Assembly (NCBI GenBank): GCA_002484335.1
Contig: DLJQ01000004.1
Coordinates: 99,828 to 163,827 of the forward strand
Direction: 5' to 3'
From: Flavobacteriales bacterium UBA7612
GTDB taxonomy: Bacteria; Bacteroidota; Bacteroidia; Flavobacteriales; Weeksellaceae
Length of the DNA stretch: 64,000 bases
Shown here: one piece after another, positions 52,049-60,095 of the stretch
Numbering within the stretch: the first letter of the stretch is position 1
Layout of the letters: every line of letters starts with the position of its first letter
The notes under the pieces: model-generated
Databases searched by the model: none
What the model was told of the DNA's origin: nothing
What the model saw: only the letters and a program-made list of their open reading frames with translations
Translations under genes and position numbers: made by a program

Positions 52049-52091
52049 GGGCAAACACTTCGTGCCGTGCTTTCCATTACAATCACTTTTG
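52049..52091 (+). repeat. Dispersed intergenic repeat, copy E (truncated)
   Basis: GGGCAAACACTTCGTGCC ... CCATTACAATC matches the left half of the family; the right half is lost. It starts right after a terminator. The rest of 52092-52280 is AT-rich spacer with the next promoter. Confidence 0.65.
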
Positions 52092-52222
52092 CAAATTAAC
52101 TAAATATAATAAACGATTGATTTACAATTATAAAATATCTTATTGAATTTATTTTCAATATTTATTTATATTTATCTTAATAGATATAGATTTTCATTTT
52201 TCATTCTTATATAGAAAATCCG

Positions 52223-52230
52223 TAACTTTG
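52223..52230 (+). promoter_or_regulatory. Promoter box before the NUDIX gene (TAACTTTG)
   Basis: TAACTTTG fits TAnnTTTG, 50 nt before the start of the NUDIX gene. Confidence 0.55.
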
Positions 52231-52280
52231 GTTACAAACATAGAAAAAACTCATTATTACCTTTTTAAAATTATTAAACA

Positions 52281-52925
52281 TTGTATTTAGATTTAGAAGA
52301 ACTTAAATATTTATTGTCAGAAAGTGTAGAACCACTTACTGGATGGGAATCACACGAAAAATTATCTCCCCCATATCGACAAAAATATGATATAGAATAT
52401 ATAAAAAGAACAAATCCTAAACAAGCTTCTGTAATGATATTATTGTATCAGAACGAGTTTGGTGAAATAGAGTTTCCTATAACAATGCGTGTTGATTATG
52501 ATGGAACACATTCTCATCAATTCTCATTACCCGGAGGACAATTTGAAGAGCAGGACATTAGTTTTGATGAAACAGCAATAAGAGAAACAGTTGAAGAATT
52601 AGGAGCAGAATATGAAAATATTGAAGTTATAAAACAGTTAAGTGAAATTTATATTCCACCAAGTAATTTCCTTGTTTATCCTTATATCGGTGTTTACCAT
52701 GGAGAACCAAATTTTGCACCAGAGGAAAGAGAAGTAGAATATATAGCTCCAATTGATCTTGAAGCATTCCTTAATGCAGATTTCGAAGTTTTTGAACGTG
52801 AATTTTCTGGACAAACAGTAGAAATTCCTGGTTATAATATCGGAGATGAAGAATATCTTTGGGGAGCAACAGCAATGATTTTAGAAGAATTTAAAGATTA
52901 TTTGAAAATCGTATTAAATTTGTAA
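52281..52925 (+). CDS. NUDIX hydrolase, CoA pyrophosphatase-like
   Basis: 214 aa starting at TTG 52281 (MYLDLEELKYLLSE). The Nudix box region PGGQFEEQDISFDETAIRETVEELG (~90-115) carries the REXXEE metal site, preceded by SLPGGQ. The layout resembles NudL/CoA diphosphatases, which cleave CoA to 3',5'-ADP and 4'-phosphopantetheine, but the specificity is inferred. It is followed 18 nt later by a GTG-initiated acyltransferase gene. Confidence 0.82.
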   Translation: MYLDLEELKYLLSESVEPLTGWESHEKLSPPYRQKYDIEYIKRTNPKQASVMILLYQNEFGEIEFPITMRVDYDGTHSHQFSLPGGQFEEQDISFDETAIRETVEELGAEYENIEVIKQLSEIYIPPSNFLVYPYIGVYHGEPNFAPEEREVEYIAPIDLEAFLNADFEVFEREFSGQTVEIPGYNIGDEEYLWGATAMILEEFKDYLKIVLNL

Positions 52926-52943
52926 CCATAAAAAAAGAAAAAC

Positions 52944-53828
52944 GTGTCTCAAAAATCTAAAAAAAAGAATGCATTTCGCGATTCATTTGGACATTTATAC
53001 TTCCTGAAAAGAACTTTAATTTTCTTATTAGGTTCATTTACTTATAATAGATATAATGGCTTTAATAAATTAAAAGTTACAGGAACTAAAAACTTAGTTC
53101 ATTTACCAAAACAAAATGTGTTGTTCGTATCAAATCATCAAACTTATTTTGCTGATGTATTTGCTATGTATCATGTTTTCTGTAGTGTAAAAAATGGATT
53201 TATAGATACTATAAAAAATCCAATTTATTTATTGAATCCTAAAATTGATTTTTATTATGTTGCTGCAGAAGAAACAATGAAAGATAATCTTCTTACAAAA
53301 TTGTTTGCTTATACAGGTGCTGTAACCGTAAAAAGAACGTGGAGAGCGAAAGGACAAAACGTAAATAGAAAAGTTGATTTAAACGAAATAAATAATATAG
53401 ATATAGCTTTGCAGAGTGGTTGGGTAGTAACCTTTCCACAAGGTACTACAACAGCTTTTGCACCAGGACGTAGAGGAACTGCACATCTTATTAAAAAAAA
53501 TAAACCAATTGTAATTCCTGTTGTAATAGATGGTTTTCGTCGTGCTTTTGATAAAAAAGGATTACGTATAAAAAAACGAGGAATTAATGCAACACTTACA
53601 TTTAAGGAACCATTAGATATCGATTATGAAAATGATTCTAATGATGATATTATGCAAAAAATAATGAATTCTATAGAACAAGCACCAGAATTTAATCGTG
53701 TTCGTCCTATGGAAGAAATTCTTGCAGAAAATAGTGAAATCTCTTTGGATGATTATCTTAATGAAGATGATGAAGAATTTGATGATTTCGATGAAATGGG
53801 ATACGACGAAGAAAATAATAAAGACTAA
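52944..53828 (+). CDS. Lysophospholipid (1-acylglycerol-3-phosphate) acyltransferase-like protein
   Basis: 294 aa from GTG 52944. PlsC-family motifs: block 1 LFVSNHQTYFADVF, block 3 TFPQGTTTAFAPGRRGTAH (FPEGT-like) and block 4 PIVIPVVIDGF. Block 1 has five residues between His and Asp, not the usual four of HX4D, and block 3 has Gln in place of Glu. A hydrophobic segment (TLIFLLGSFTYN) lies near the N-terminus, and the C-terminus is strongly acidic (DEDDEEFDDFDEMGYDEE-like). It probably acylates lysophosphatidate or a related lipid at the membrane. Confidence 0.8.
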   Translation: MSQKSKKKNAFRDSFGHLYFLKRTLIFLLGSFTYNRYNGFNKLKVTGTKNLVHLPKQNVLFVSNHQTYFADVFAMYHVFCSVKNGFIDTIKNPIYLLNPKIDFYYVAAEETMKDNLLTKLFAYTGAVTVKRTWRAKGQNVNRKVDLNEINNIDIALQSGWVVTFPQGTTTAFAPGRRGTAHLIKKNKPIVIPVVIDGFRRAFDKKGLRIKKRGINATLTFKEPLDIDYENDSNDDIMQKIMNSIEQAPEFNRVRPMEEILAENSEISLDDYLNEDDEEFDDFDEMGYDEENNKD

Positions 53829-53849
53829 AAAATATTACTCAATAATATA

Positions 53850-55202
53850 ATGAAAAAAGTTCATTTTATTGCAATTGGAGGAAGTGCAATGCACAATTTA
53901 GCAATTGCTTTGCACGAAAAAGGATATCAAGTAACAGGTTCTGATGATGCTATTTTTGAGCCATCAAAAACTAGATTAAATCAAAGAGGTATTTTACCTC
54001 AAGAGATGGGATGGTTCCCAGAAAAAATTACAGAGGATATAGATGCTGTTATTTTAGGTATGCACGCTCATGCTGATAATCCAGAAATGTTACGTGCTCA
54101 AGAGTTAGGTCTTAAGATATATTCTTATCCAGAATATTTATATGAACAGTCGAAAGATAAAACAAGAGTTGTAATTGGTGGTTCTCATGGAAAAACTACA
54201 ATTACATCAATGATATTACATGTTCTTCATTACCATAATATTGATGTTGATTATATGGTTGGTGCTCAATTAGATGGTTTTGATGTTATGGTTAAACTCA
54301 CAGATGATAATGAGTTTATGATTATGGAAGGAGATGAATATCTATCATCTGCTCTAGATCGTCGCTCAAAATTCTTACTTTATCAACCAAATATTGCATT
54401 AATATCAGGAATTGCTTGGGACCATATTAATGTTTTTCCAACTTTTGAAGATTATACTTCTCAATTTTCAAAATTTGTTGATTCTATTGTAAATGGAGGA
54501 GCACTTATTTATAACGAAACAGATGAAGAAGTTGTAAAAATTGTTGATGAAACAGAAAAGGCTATAAAAAAATTTCCTTATCATTTACCAGAACATTTTA
54601 TAGACAATGGTATTACTTTTATAGAAACTGAAGATGGACCGATTCCTCTTGAAGTTTTTGGAAATCATAATCTAATGAATTTAGAAGGAGCGAGAGCTAT
54701 TTGTAAACAACTTGGAGTGATGGATGATGATTTTAATGAAGCAATTCAATCTTTTAAAGGAGCATCAAAACGATTAGAATTAATCAATAAGACAAATGAC
54801 TTTGTAGCATATAAAGATTTTGCTCATGCACCAAGTAAAGTTACATCTGTTACTAATGCTGTAAAGGAACAGTATGCAGATAAAACAGTAGTTGGATGTT
54901 TAGAAATACATACTTATTCATCTCTTAATCCAGAATTTTTAGTTCAGTATAAAGGAGCTTTAAATAAAGCTGATATTAAAATTGTAATGTATAGTCCAGA
55001 AGCTTTAGAGATTAAAAGAATGCCAATGATATCTCCAGAAGATATTAAGAAAGCATTTGATGACGATTCTATTTTAGTTTTTACGAATGGAGAACAGTTA
55101 CAGTCTTACATAGAATCTTTAGATAAAAAGGATAAAGTATTTTTAATGATGAGTTCAGGTAACTTTGGAGGAGTTAATTTAAACGAGTTATTTAAAGCTT
55201 AA
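53850..55202 (+). CDS. mpl: UDP-N-acetylmuramate:L-alanyl-gamma-D-glutamyl-meso-diaminopimelate ligase
   Basis: 450 aa. Mpl recycles murein tripeptide by ligating it to UDP-MurNAc. It has a MurC-like N-terminal Rossmann domain (HFIAIGGSAMHNLAIALHEKG), the ATPase P-loop VIGGSHGKTTITSMI (~110), a central domain with EGDEYLSSALDRRSKF, and a C-terminal domain including KDFAHAPSKVTSV. Family-specific features separate it from MurC. It is 21 nt after the acyltransferase gene and ends at a strong terminator. Confidence 0.92.
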   Translation: MKKVHFIAIGGSAMHNLAIALHEKGYQVTGSDDAIFEPSKTRLNQRGILPQEMGWFPEKITEDIDAVILGMHAHADNPEMLRAQELGLKIYSYPEYLYEQSKDKTRVVIGGSHGKTTITSMILHVLHYHNIDVDYMVGAQLDGFDVMVKLTDDNEFMIMEGDEYLSSALDRRSKFLLYQPNIALISGIAWDHINVFPTFEDYTSQFSKFVDSIVNGGALIYNETDEEVVKIVDETEKAIKKFPYHLPEHFIDNGITFIETEDGPIPLEVFGNHNLMNLEGARAICKQLGVMDDDFNEAIQSFKGASKRLELINKTNDFVAYKDFAHAPSKVTSVTNAVKEQYADKTVVGCLEIHTYSSLNPEFLVQYKGALNKADIKIVMYSPEALEIKRMPMISPEDIKKAFDDDSILVFTNGEQLQSYIESLDKKDKVFLMMSSGNFGGVNLNELFKA

Positions 55203-55225
55203 ATCAAAGACATCTCATAAAACAT

Positions 55226-55266
55226 AAAAAAAGCACAATGAATAAATTTATTCATTGTGCTTTTTT
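55226..55266. terminator. Bidirectional terminator after mpl
   Basis: AAAAAGCACAATGAATAAA and its complement form a long stem (about 17 bp) with A/T tracts on both sides, between the plus-strand mpl and the minus-strand small gene. Confidence 0.9.
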
Positions 55267-55282
55267 ATTCAAAAATCAACAA

Positions 55283-55621
55283 TTATTTCGTTTGATTTTC
55301 TTTATATCTTTTATCAGGAGTTCCGTCTTTTTTTACATGTTTTGTTGTAGACTTATATCTTTTATCAGGGGTTCCATCCTTTTTTAAAGGAACTGAATTA
55401 GTTGTAGTATTTACTTTTTTTTCAGCCTTATCAGCTTTTTTTTCAGCTTTTTTTATTTTATTGTCTGCTGTATTTTCAGCTTTAGTAGTCTTTTTATCAA
55501 CTTTTTTCTTTACTGCTTCTTTTTTTGTTTCAGTAGTTTTAGTTGGATTTTGTTGCGCATAAGTATATCCTAATCCTAGCACTAAAAATAATGTGAATAA
55601 TAATTTTTTCATTTTGTTCAT
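55283..55621 (-). CDS. Small exported Lys/Thr-rich protein with 'KKDGTPDKRYK' repeats
   Basis: 112 aa. A signal peptide (LLFTLFLVLGLGYTYAQQ) is followed by a low-complexity middle (KKEAVKKKVDKKTTKAE, KKAEKKADKAEKKVN) and two copies of KKDGTPDKRYK at the C-terminus. The DGTPDxRYK motif is common in small flavobacterial proteins, as I recall. Strongly basic; an envelope or nucleic-acid interaction is possible but unproven. The start could also be the Met three codons downstream. Confidence 0.7.
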   Translation of the reverse strand: MNKMKKLLFTLFLVLGLGYTYAQQNPTKTTETKKEAVKKKVDKKTTKAENTADNKIKKAEKKADKAEKKVNTTTNSVPLKKDGTPDKRYKSTTKHVKKDGTPDKRYKENQTK

Positions 55622-55810
55622 TTTAAATTAATAAGTTTAATTTACACAATTTTCATGCAAAAAAATGAGTTTTAAATCATAAAATTTTACTAAAAACTAT
55701 TATTTATTCTTCAGTAGAATAAATTTAATCAATTCTGTAATTAGAAACTATAATAAACTGTTCACATTTAATTTAAAGTCTATTTCGTATCTTTGGAAAA
55801 AGACATTGTT

Positions 55811-56431
55811 ATGGCAGAGTATATCAGAATTCATCCCGAAAATCCACAAGAAAAAGCAATTGAACAAGTTGTCAAGATATTACAAAATGGAGGTTTGGTT
55901 ATTTATCCATCTGATACAGTTTATGGGATTGGTTGTGATATAACAAATCTAAAGGCAATGGAAAAATTGGCACGTTTTAAAGGAATAAAACTTGATAAAG
56001 CTAAATTTTCAATTGTATGTAATGATTTAAGCCATTTGTCTCAATATACTTTACCTATTGATAATGGAACATTTAAAATATTAAAAAGGGCTTTACCTGG
56101 TCCATTTACATTTATTATGAATGCTTCAAGAAATTTACCAATTGCTTATAAAGGTAAAAAGACAGTTGGTATTCGTGTTCCAGATCATTTAGTTCCTCGT
56201 GCAATTGTAGAAAAATTGGGTAATCCAATTGCATCAACGTCAATTTATGATGAAGACGAAATTATTGAATACACAACTGATCCTGAATTAATTTTTGAGA
56301 AATGGGAAAAATTAGTTGATGCTGTAGTTGATAGTGGTTATGGAGATAATATAGCTTCTACAGTTGTAGATATGACTGATGGGGTAGATGTGCTTCGACA
56401 AGGTAAAGGAGATATAGAAGATTATCTATAA
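55811..56431 (+). CDS. TsaC/Sua5/YciO-type L-threonylcarbamoyladenylate synthase
   Basis: About 206 aa from ATG 55811. A TTG at 55793 is in frame but lies inside a TATCTTTG promoter box (55789-55796), so it is rejected. The YrdC fold is shown by GGLVIYPSDTVYGIGCD (~30-46), KRALPGPFTFIMNASRNLP and GIRVPDHLVPRAIVEKLGNPIASTS. It makes threonylcarbamoyl-AMP from threonine, bicarbonate and ATP for t6A tRNA modification. TsaE, which acts later in the pathway, is encoded at 30779. No extra Sua5 domain, so it resembles YciO/TsaC length. Confidence 0.9.
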   Translation: MAEYIRIHPENPQEKAIEQVVKILQNGGLVIYPSDTVYGIGCDITNLKAMEKLARFKGIKLDKAKFSIVCNDLSHLSQYTLPIDNGTFKILKRALPGPFTFIMNASRNLPIAYKGKKTVGIRVPDHLVPRAIVEKLGNPIASTSIYDEDEIIEYTTDPELIFEKWEKLVDAVVDSGYGDNIASTVVDMTDGVDVLRQGKGDIEDYL

Positions 56432-56448
56432 TTTTAAAAAAAGAAAAA

Positions 56449-57204
56449 ATGAAAATATTACTTTCACCAGCTAAGATGATGAATTTAGAAACTGAAGCGA
56501 AATGGAAAGCTACTTCTCCCCAGTTTTTAGATCATTCTCAAGAAATTATGAATGTCATGAAGGAGATGTCTTCATCAGATTTAGAAAAACTGATGAAAAT
56601 ATCAAAAGATATTGCTGATATGAATGTTGAGAGAAATCAATCTTGGACAGTTAAACCTTCTACAAAACAGGCAATTCCTGCTGCATTAGCTTTTAAAGGC
56701 GAAGTTTATAAAGGATTAGGTGCTGAAACATTAGAAGATAAATCGTTAGATTATTTAGATAAAAATGTATTCTTACTTTCTGGATTATATGGTTTATTAC
56801 GTCCAACTGACAAAGTAATGCTATATCGTTTAGAAATGGGGTCAAAATTAGATGTAAATGGTTCTAAAAATTTATATGGATTTTGGAAGGAAATTCTTAC
56901 ACCTTTTTTTAATTCAAAATTAAAAAAAGATGAATTTATCTTGAATTTAGCAAGTAATGAGTATATCAAAGTATTGGATAAAAAAACATTAAAAGCTCCA
57001 ATTATAGATGTAGAATTTCAGGATTACAAAAATGGAGAACTAAAAAAAATCATGATGTATTTTAAACATGCACGTGGTTCTATGGCTCGTTTTTGTGCAG
57101 AAAATAATGTTCAAACCTTAGATGAAGTAAAATCATACGATATAGATGATTATCGTTTTGATGCTAATTTATCAACAGATGATAAATTAATTTTTACAAG
57201 ATAA
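56449..57204 (+). CDS. yaaA: Peroxide stress protein YaaA
   Basis: 251 aa. Diagnostic segments: MKILLSPAKMMN at the start, AALAFKGEVYKGLGAETL (~75-92), LSGLYGLLRPTDKVMLYRLEMGSKL and the C-terminal KHARGSMARFCAENN. In E. coli YaaA limits intracellular free iron during peroxide stress and binds DNA, so a similar protective role is inferred. It follows the TsaC-type gene by 17 nt and precedes an SRPBCC gene by 20 nt. Confidence 0.92.
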   Translation: MKILLSPAKMMNLETEAKWKATSPQFLDHSQEIMNVMKEMSSSDLEKLMKISKDIADMNVERNQSWTVKPSTKQAIPAALAFKGEVYKGLGAETLEDKSLDYLDKNVFLLSGLYGLLRPTDKVMLYRLEMGSKLDVNGSKNLYGFWKEILTPFFNSKLKKDEFILNLASNEYIKVLDKKTLKAPIIDVEFQDYKNGELKKIMMYFKHARGSMARFCAENNVQTLDEVKSYDIDDYRFDANLSTDDKLIFTR

Positions 57205-57224
57205 TTTTAATAAAATATAAATAA

Positions 57225-57632
57225 ATGAATGATGCAGTTGTGCTAAATATTTCAATAGATAGTTCTGCTGAAAAAATATGGCAAGTTTTAACTGATGTTG
57301 AAACATTTAATCAATGTTTTGAGAATATAAAAAAGATTGTTTCAGGATCAATTGAATCTGGAAAAACAGTTTTAATAGAATCGATACATCACGAAGAAAT
57401 AATAGTAGATGAAGTAAATATAAAATCTGCTTATATAAATGAACGCTTATCTTTTGGTCTAAGAAAACAAAATTCTGAAAAGGAGATAGATGTAACTTTT
57501 AGTTTAAAACCTTCAGGTAATTTTACTTACTTAACAATAGAGGGAAGAAATTTTTCAGATGAATTTGATCGATCACAATCAGAAAACAATTGGATTAATA
57601 TGATGCAATTAATAAAAAAATATATACAATAA
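57225..57632 (+). CDS. SRPBCC-fold protein
   Basis: 135 aa. The START/SRPBCC pattern is visible: SAEKIWQVLTDVETFNQCFENIKK at the N-terminus, a central beta sheet (ERLSFGLRKQ, ITFSLKPSGNFTYLTIEGR-like), and a terminal long helix. The fold binds hydrophobic ligands in a deep cavity; the ligand is unknown. It is the last gene of the TsaC-yaaA operon and is followed by a terminator. Confidence 0.75.
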   Translation: MNDAVVLNISIDSSAEKIWQVLTDVETFNQCFENIKKIVSGSIESGKTVLIESIHHEEIIVDEVNIKSAYINERLSFGLRKQNSEKEIDVTFSLKPSGNFTYLTIEGRNFSDEFDRSQSENNWINMMQLIKKYIQ

Positions 57633-57669
57633 AAAATAGCCAGTAAATTTATTTACTGGCTATTTTTTT
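57631..57669. terminator. Bidirectional terminator between the SRPBCC gene and the envelope gene group
   Basis: AAAAAATAGCCAGTAAAT / ATTTACTGGCTATTTTTT, a long stem with A/T tracts on both sides, serves both convergent transcripts. Confidence 0.88.
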
Positions 57670-57672
57670 ATT

Positions 57673-58011
57673 CTAGAATTTATCTTCAATATATTCTTGT
57701 ATTTTATTTGTAATGATTGGTACAGCTACCATAATTAACCCAGAAATAAGAATTTTTGATAATCCATTCATAGGATACTTTTTAGAAGCTTTATTACCAA
57801 ACCAATTTAAGGTATTTTCAACCTTTGATGTAGCGAATTGAGAATCAGATCTTAGATTAGATACAAAATCAACAGCTCTATTTACAAATGAATTTTCATG
57901 TTTATTTTCAGAAAGTTTCATTTCTAATCTAAGTTTGCGTTTTGCTAATCTTAAATCTTCTAAAGTTTTAATTCTAGAATTATCTTTTTTATTCTTCATT
58001 TTCTTCATCAT
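57673..58011 (-). CDS. Small membrane-associated protein with basic N-terminus
   Basis: 112 aa. The N-terminal half is Lys-rich and helical (KTLEDLRLAKRKLRLEM). A single hydrophobic segment lies near the C-terminus (SKILISGLIMVAVPIITNKI). It starts inside the upstream holin-like gene (23-nt overlap), so it is translationally coupled. With the YtxH protein it forms a group often found together in Flavobacteriia. No characterised function. Confidence 0.65.
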   Translation of the reverse strand: MMKKMKNKKDNSRIKTLEDLRLAKRKLRLEMKLSENKHENSFVNRAVDFVSNLRSDSQFATSKVENTLNWFGNKASKKYPMNGLSKILISGLIMVAVPIITNKIQEYIEDKF

Positions 58012-58333
58012 CTTGGTTGTTCATTGCTTCCATAGCATTTTCAACTGCTATATTAGTTAAAAAAAGCTTGATATTCTTTTTAAATAATATACAAAGAACC
58101 ATTATACATAAATGGATTCCTGTAACACTTAAAAATCCTAAACCAGTATCATTAAAATAATTTCCTAAAATAAAACCTAAAGCTAAACTTCCTAATAATA
58201 ATAGAAATAAAGTAAAAACAGATAAAATTAAAACGTAAATGCCACTTGCGAGCATACTACTCAATGAATCTACTAAATCATATTTCGCTAAGGAAATTCT
58301 ATTATTAATATAATTTTTAAGTTCTTTAAACAT
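57989..58333 (-). CDS. Holin-X/phage-holin-family-like membrane protein
   Basis: 114 aa with two transmembrane helices (ASGIYVLILSVFTLFLLLLG and GFLSVTGIHLCIMVLCILF) and an acidic tail (NQDDEENEE). The order amphipathic helix, TM, TM resembles the Actinobacterial Holin-X/YqjE-like family. These are normal cellular envelope proteins, and the name does not imply a prophage. It overlaps the next gene by 23 nt. Function unknown. Confidence 0.7.
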   Translation of the reverse strand: MFKELKNYINNRISLAKYDLVDSLSSMLASGIYVLILSVFTLFLLLLGSLALGFILGNYFNDTGLGFLSVTGIHLCIMVLCILFKKNIKLFLTNIAVENAMEAMNNQDDEENEE

Positions 58334-58413
58334 TGGATGGTTTATTATAGGTTATAAATTTAGATATATTTTATCAAATAAATTTATTTAATTTGTTTTA
58401 ATATAGGTTTTAA

Positions 58414-58773
58414 TTAAACACCTACATTTTCTTCAAATTCATCTTTTAACTCATCTTTTGCTTTGTCTGCTTTAGATTTCAATTCTTTACCAGATTCTTT
58501 CGCTTTAGCAATAAATTCATCTTTTTGTTCAGCTAATTTATATTTAATTTCTTCTAATTTAGCTTCTAATTCTTTTTTAGATTTTTTAGCTTTTTCAGAA
58601 AAGTCATTAGCATATTTGTCTAATTCTTTTTTTAATTTGTCAGCTTCTTTTCTTAATTTTTTTCTTGTTTCTGCTCCAGATTCTGGTGCATATAATAAAC
58701 CAACTACAGCTCCAATTGCTGTTCCGATTGCTAAACCTGCTAATAATTTAGTTGCATTATTCAATTTACTCAT
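58414..58773 (-). CDS. YtxH-domain stress protein
   Basis: 119 aa from ATG 58773. An upstream in-frame Met at 58905 is rejected because the YtxH hallmark MSKLNNATKLLAGLAIGTAIG begins here and the extension is unlike the family. After the short glycine-rich membrane segment (GTAIGAVVGLLYAPESGAETRKK) a long charged helix repeats Lys/Glu/Ala (KKSKKELEAKLEEIKYKLAE). It resembles general stress/gas-vesicle GvpP-like proteins, and is probably a membrane-tethered coiled coil. Confidence 0.82.
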   Translation of the reverse strand: MSKLNNATKLLAGLAIGTAIGAVVGLLYAPESGAETRKKLRKEADKLKKELDKYANDFSEKAKKSKKELEAKLEEIKYKLAEQKDEFIAKAKESGKELKSKADKAKDELKDEFEENVGV

Positions 58774-58873
58774 AATAAAGTTTTTTTTGAGATTAAACGT
58801 ATATATATTTACACTTATAAATTTACAAAAACAATACCAAAGAATAAAAATCATTTTTAAAAAACTACAATAA

Positions 58874-60076
58874 ATGTTAATATTATCAGAAAAGTCTAAA
58901 AGCATGCCAGCGTCACCAATAAGAAAATTAGTTCCTTATGCAGACAAGGCAAAAGAAAGAGGTACAAAAGTTTATCATTTAAATATTGGTCAACCAGACA
59001 TAGAATCTCCAAAAGCTGTTTTAGATGGATTGAAGAATTTTAATTCTACTATTATATCTTATACTCATTCAGAAGGAACGTTAGAGTATAGAAAAGCATT
59101 GGCAAATTATTATACAAATAGAGGAATAGAAAATCTTACACCTGAAAATTTTATAGCAACTTTAGGAGGATCTGAAGCGTTATTATTTATATTTGGAATT
59201 ATTGCTAATCCTGGAGATGAAATAATTATACCAGAACCATTTTATGCAAATTATAATGGATTTACTTGTGAAAACGATGTAAATATTGTTCCTATATCTT
59301 CAGCAATAGAAAATAATTTTGCATTGCCATCTATAGAAGAATTCGCTAAAAAAATAACAGATAAAACAAGAGCTATCTTAATTTGTAATCCTGGTAATCC
59401 TACAGGATATGTTTATTCTAAAGAAGAATTGATTCAATTAAAAGACTTAGTTTTAAAACATGATATTTATTTAATCGCGGATGAAGTTTATGCTGAATAT
59501 TTATATACAGAAGAAGAATTTACTTCTATTTTAAGTTTTCCTGAATTAGAAAATAATGCTATAGTCATAGATTCTGAATCTAAACGTTTCTCATTATGTG
59601 GAGCACGTTCAGGTTCATTAGTTTCAAGAAATAAACAATTTTTAAATGCTGCAATGCTTTTTGCTCAAGCTCGTTTAAGTCCAGTAGAAATATCTCAACA
59701 TATAGCTACTTTGGCACATCAAAATGTTGGAACATATTTTGAAGATTGTCGAGCAGAATATTTAAAAAGACGAAATATCTTGGTTGAAGGTCTTAAAACA
59801 ATTCCAGGTGTTATTTGTCCAAATCCGAAAGGAGCTTTTTATTGTATGATAAAATTGCCAGTCGATAATGCTGAAAAATTTGCTGTGTGGTTATTAGAAT
59901 CATTTAGTGATAATGGAGAAACGGTAATGTTAGCACCAGGAGAAGGTTTTTATTCGAACCACGAGTTAGGAAAACAAGAAGTAAGATTAGCTTATGTTTT
60001 AAAAGAAGAAGATTTGATACGTTCTGTAGAAATTTTAAAAACTGCTTTGGAACAATACCCAGGAACAATAAAATAA
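58874..60076 (+). CDS. PLP-dependent class I/II aminotransferase
   Basis: 400 aa. Fold-type I signature: YHLNIGQPDIESPKAVLDGL at the substrate entrance, SYTHSEGTLEYRKAL, NPGNPTGYVYSKEEL with the PLP-binding Asn, IADEVYAEYLY (Asp of the PLP ring) and the Schiff-base lysine in DSESKRFSLCGARSG (K237). It is most like the aspartate/alanine aminotransferase (AspC-type) group; the amino-acid pair is uncertain. It is followed 19 nt later by murB. Confidence 0.88.
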   Translation: MLILSEKSKSMPASPIRKLVPYADKAKERGTKVYHLNIGQPDIESPKAVLDGLKNFNSTIISYTHSEGTLEYRKALANYYTNRGIENLTPENFIATLGGSEALLFIFGIIANPGDEIIIPEPFYANYNGFTCENDVNIVPISSAIENNFALPSIEEFAKKITDKTRAILICNPGNPTGYVYSKEELIQLKDLVLKHDIYLIADEVYAEYLYTEEEFTSILSFPELENNAIVIDSESKRFSLCGARSGSLVSRNKQFLNAAMLFAQARLSPVEISQHIATLAHQNVGTYFEDCRAEYLKRRNILVEGLKTIPGVICPNPKGAFYCMIKLPVDNAEKFAVWLLESFSDNGETVMLAPGEGFYSNHELGKQEVRLAYVLKEEDLIRSVEILKTALEQYPGTIK

Positions 60077-60095
60077 TACATATAGATTAATATAA

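Noticed and set aside
57989..58333. Prophage interpretation of the holin-like gene
   Set aside because: No phage structural, integrase or lysis genes nearby; such proteins are common envelope components.
58774..58905. N-terminal extension of the YtxH protein
   Set aside because: YtxH hallmarks begin at the internal Met (58773); the extension overlaps the start of the divergent aminotransferase gene.
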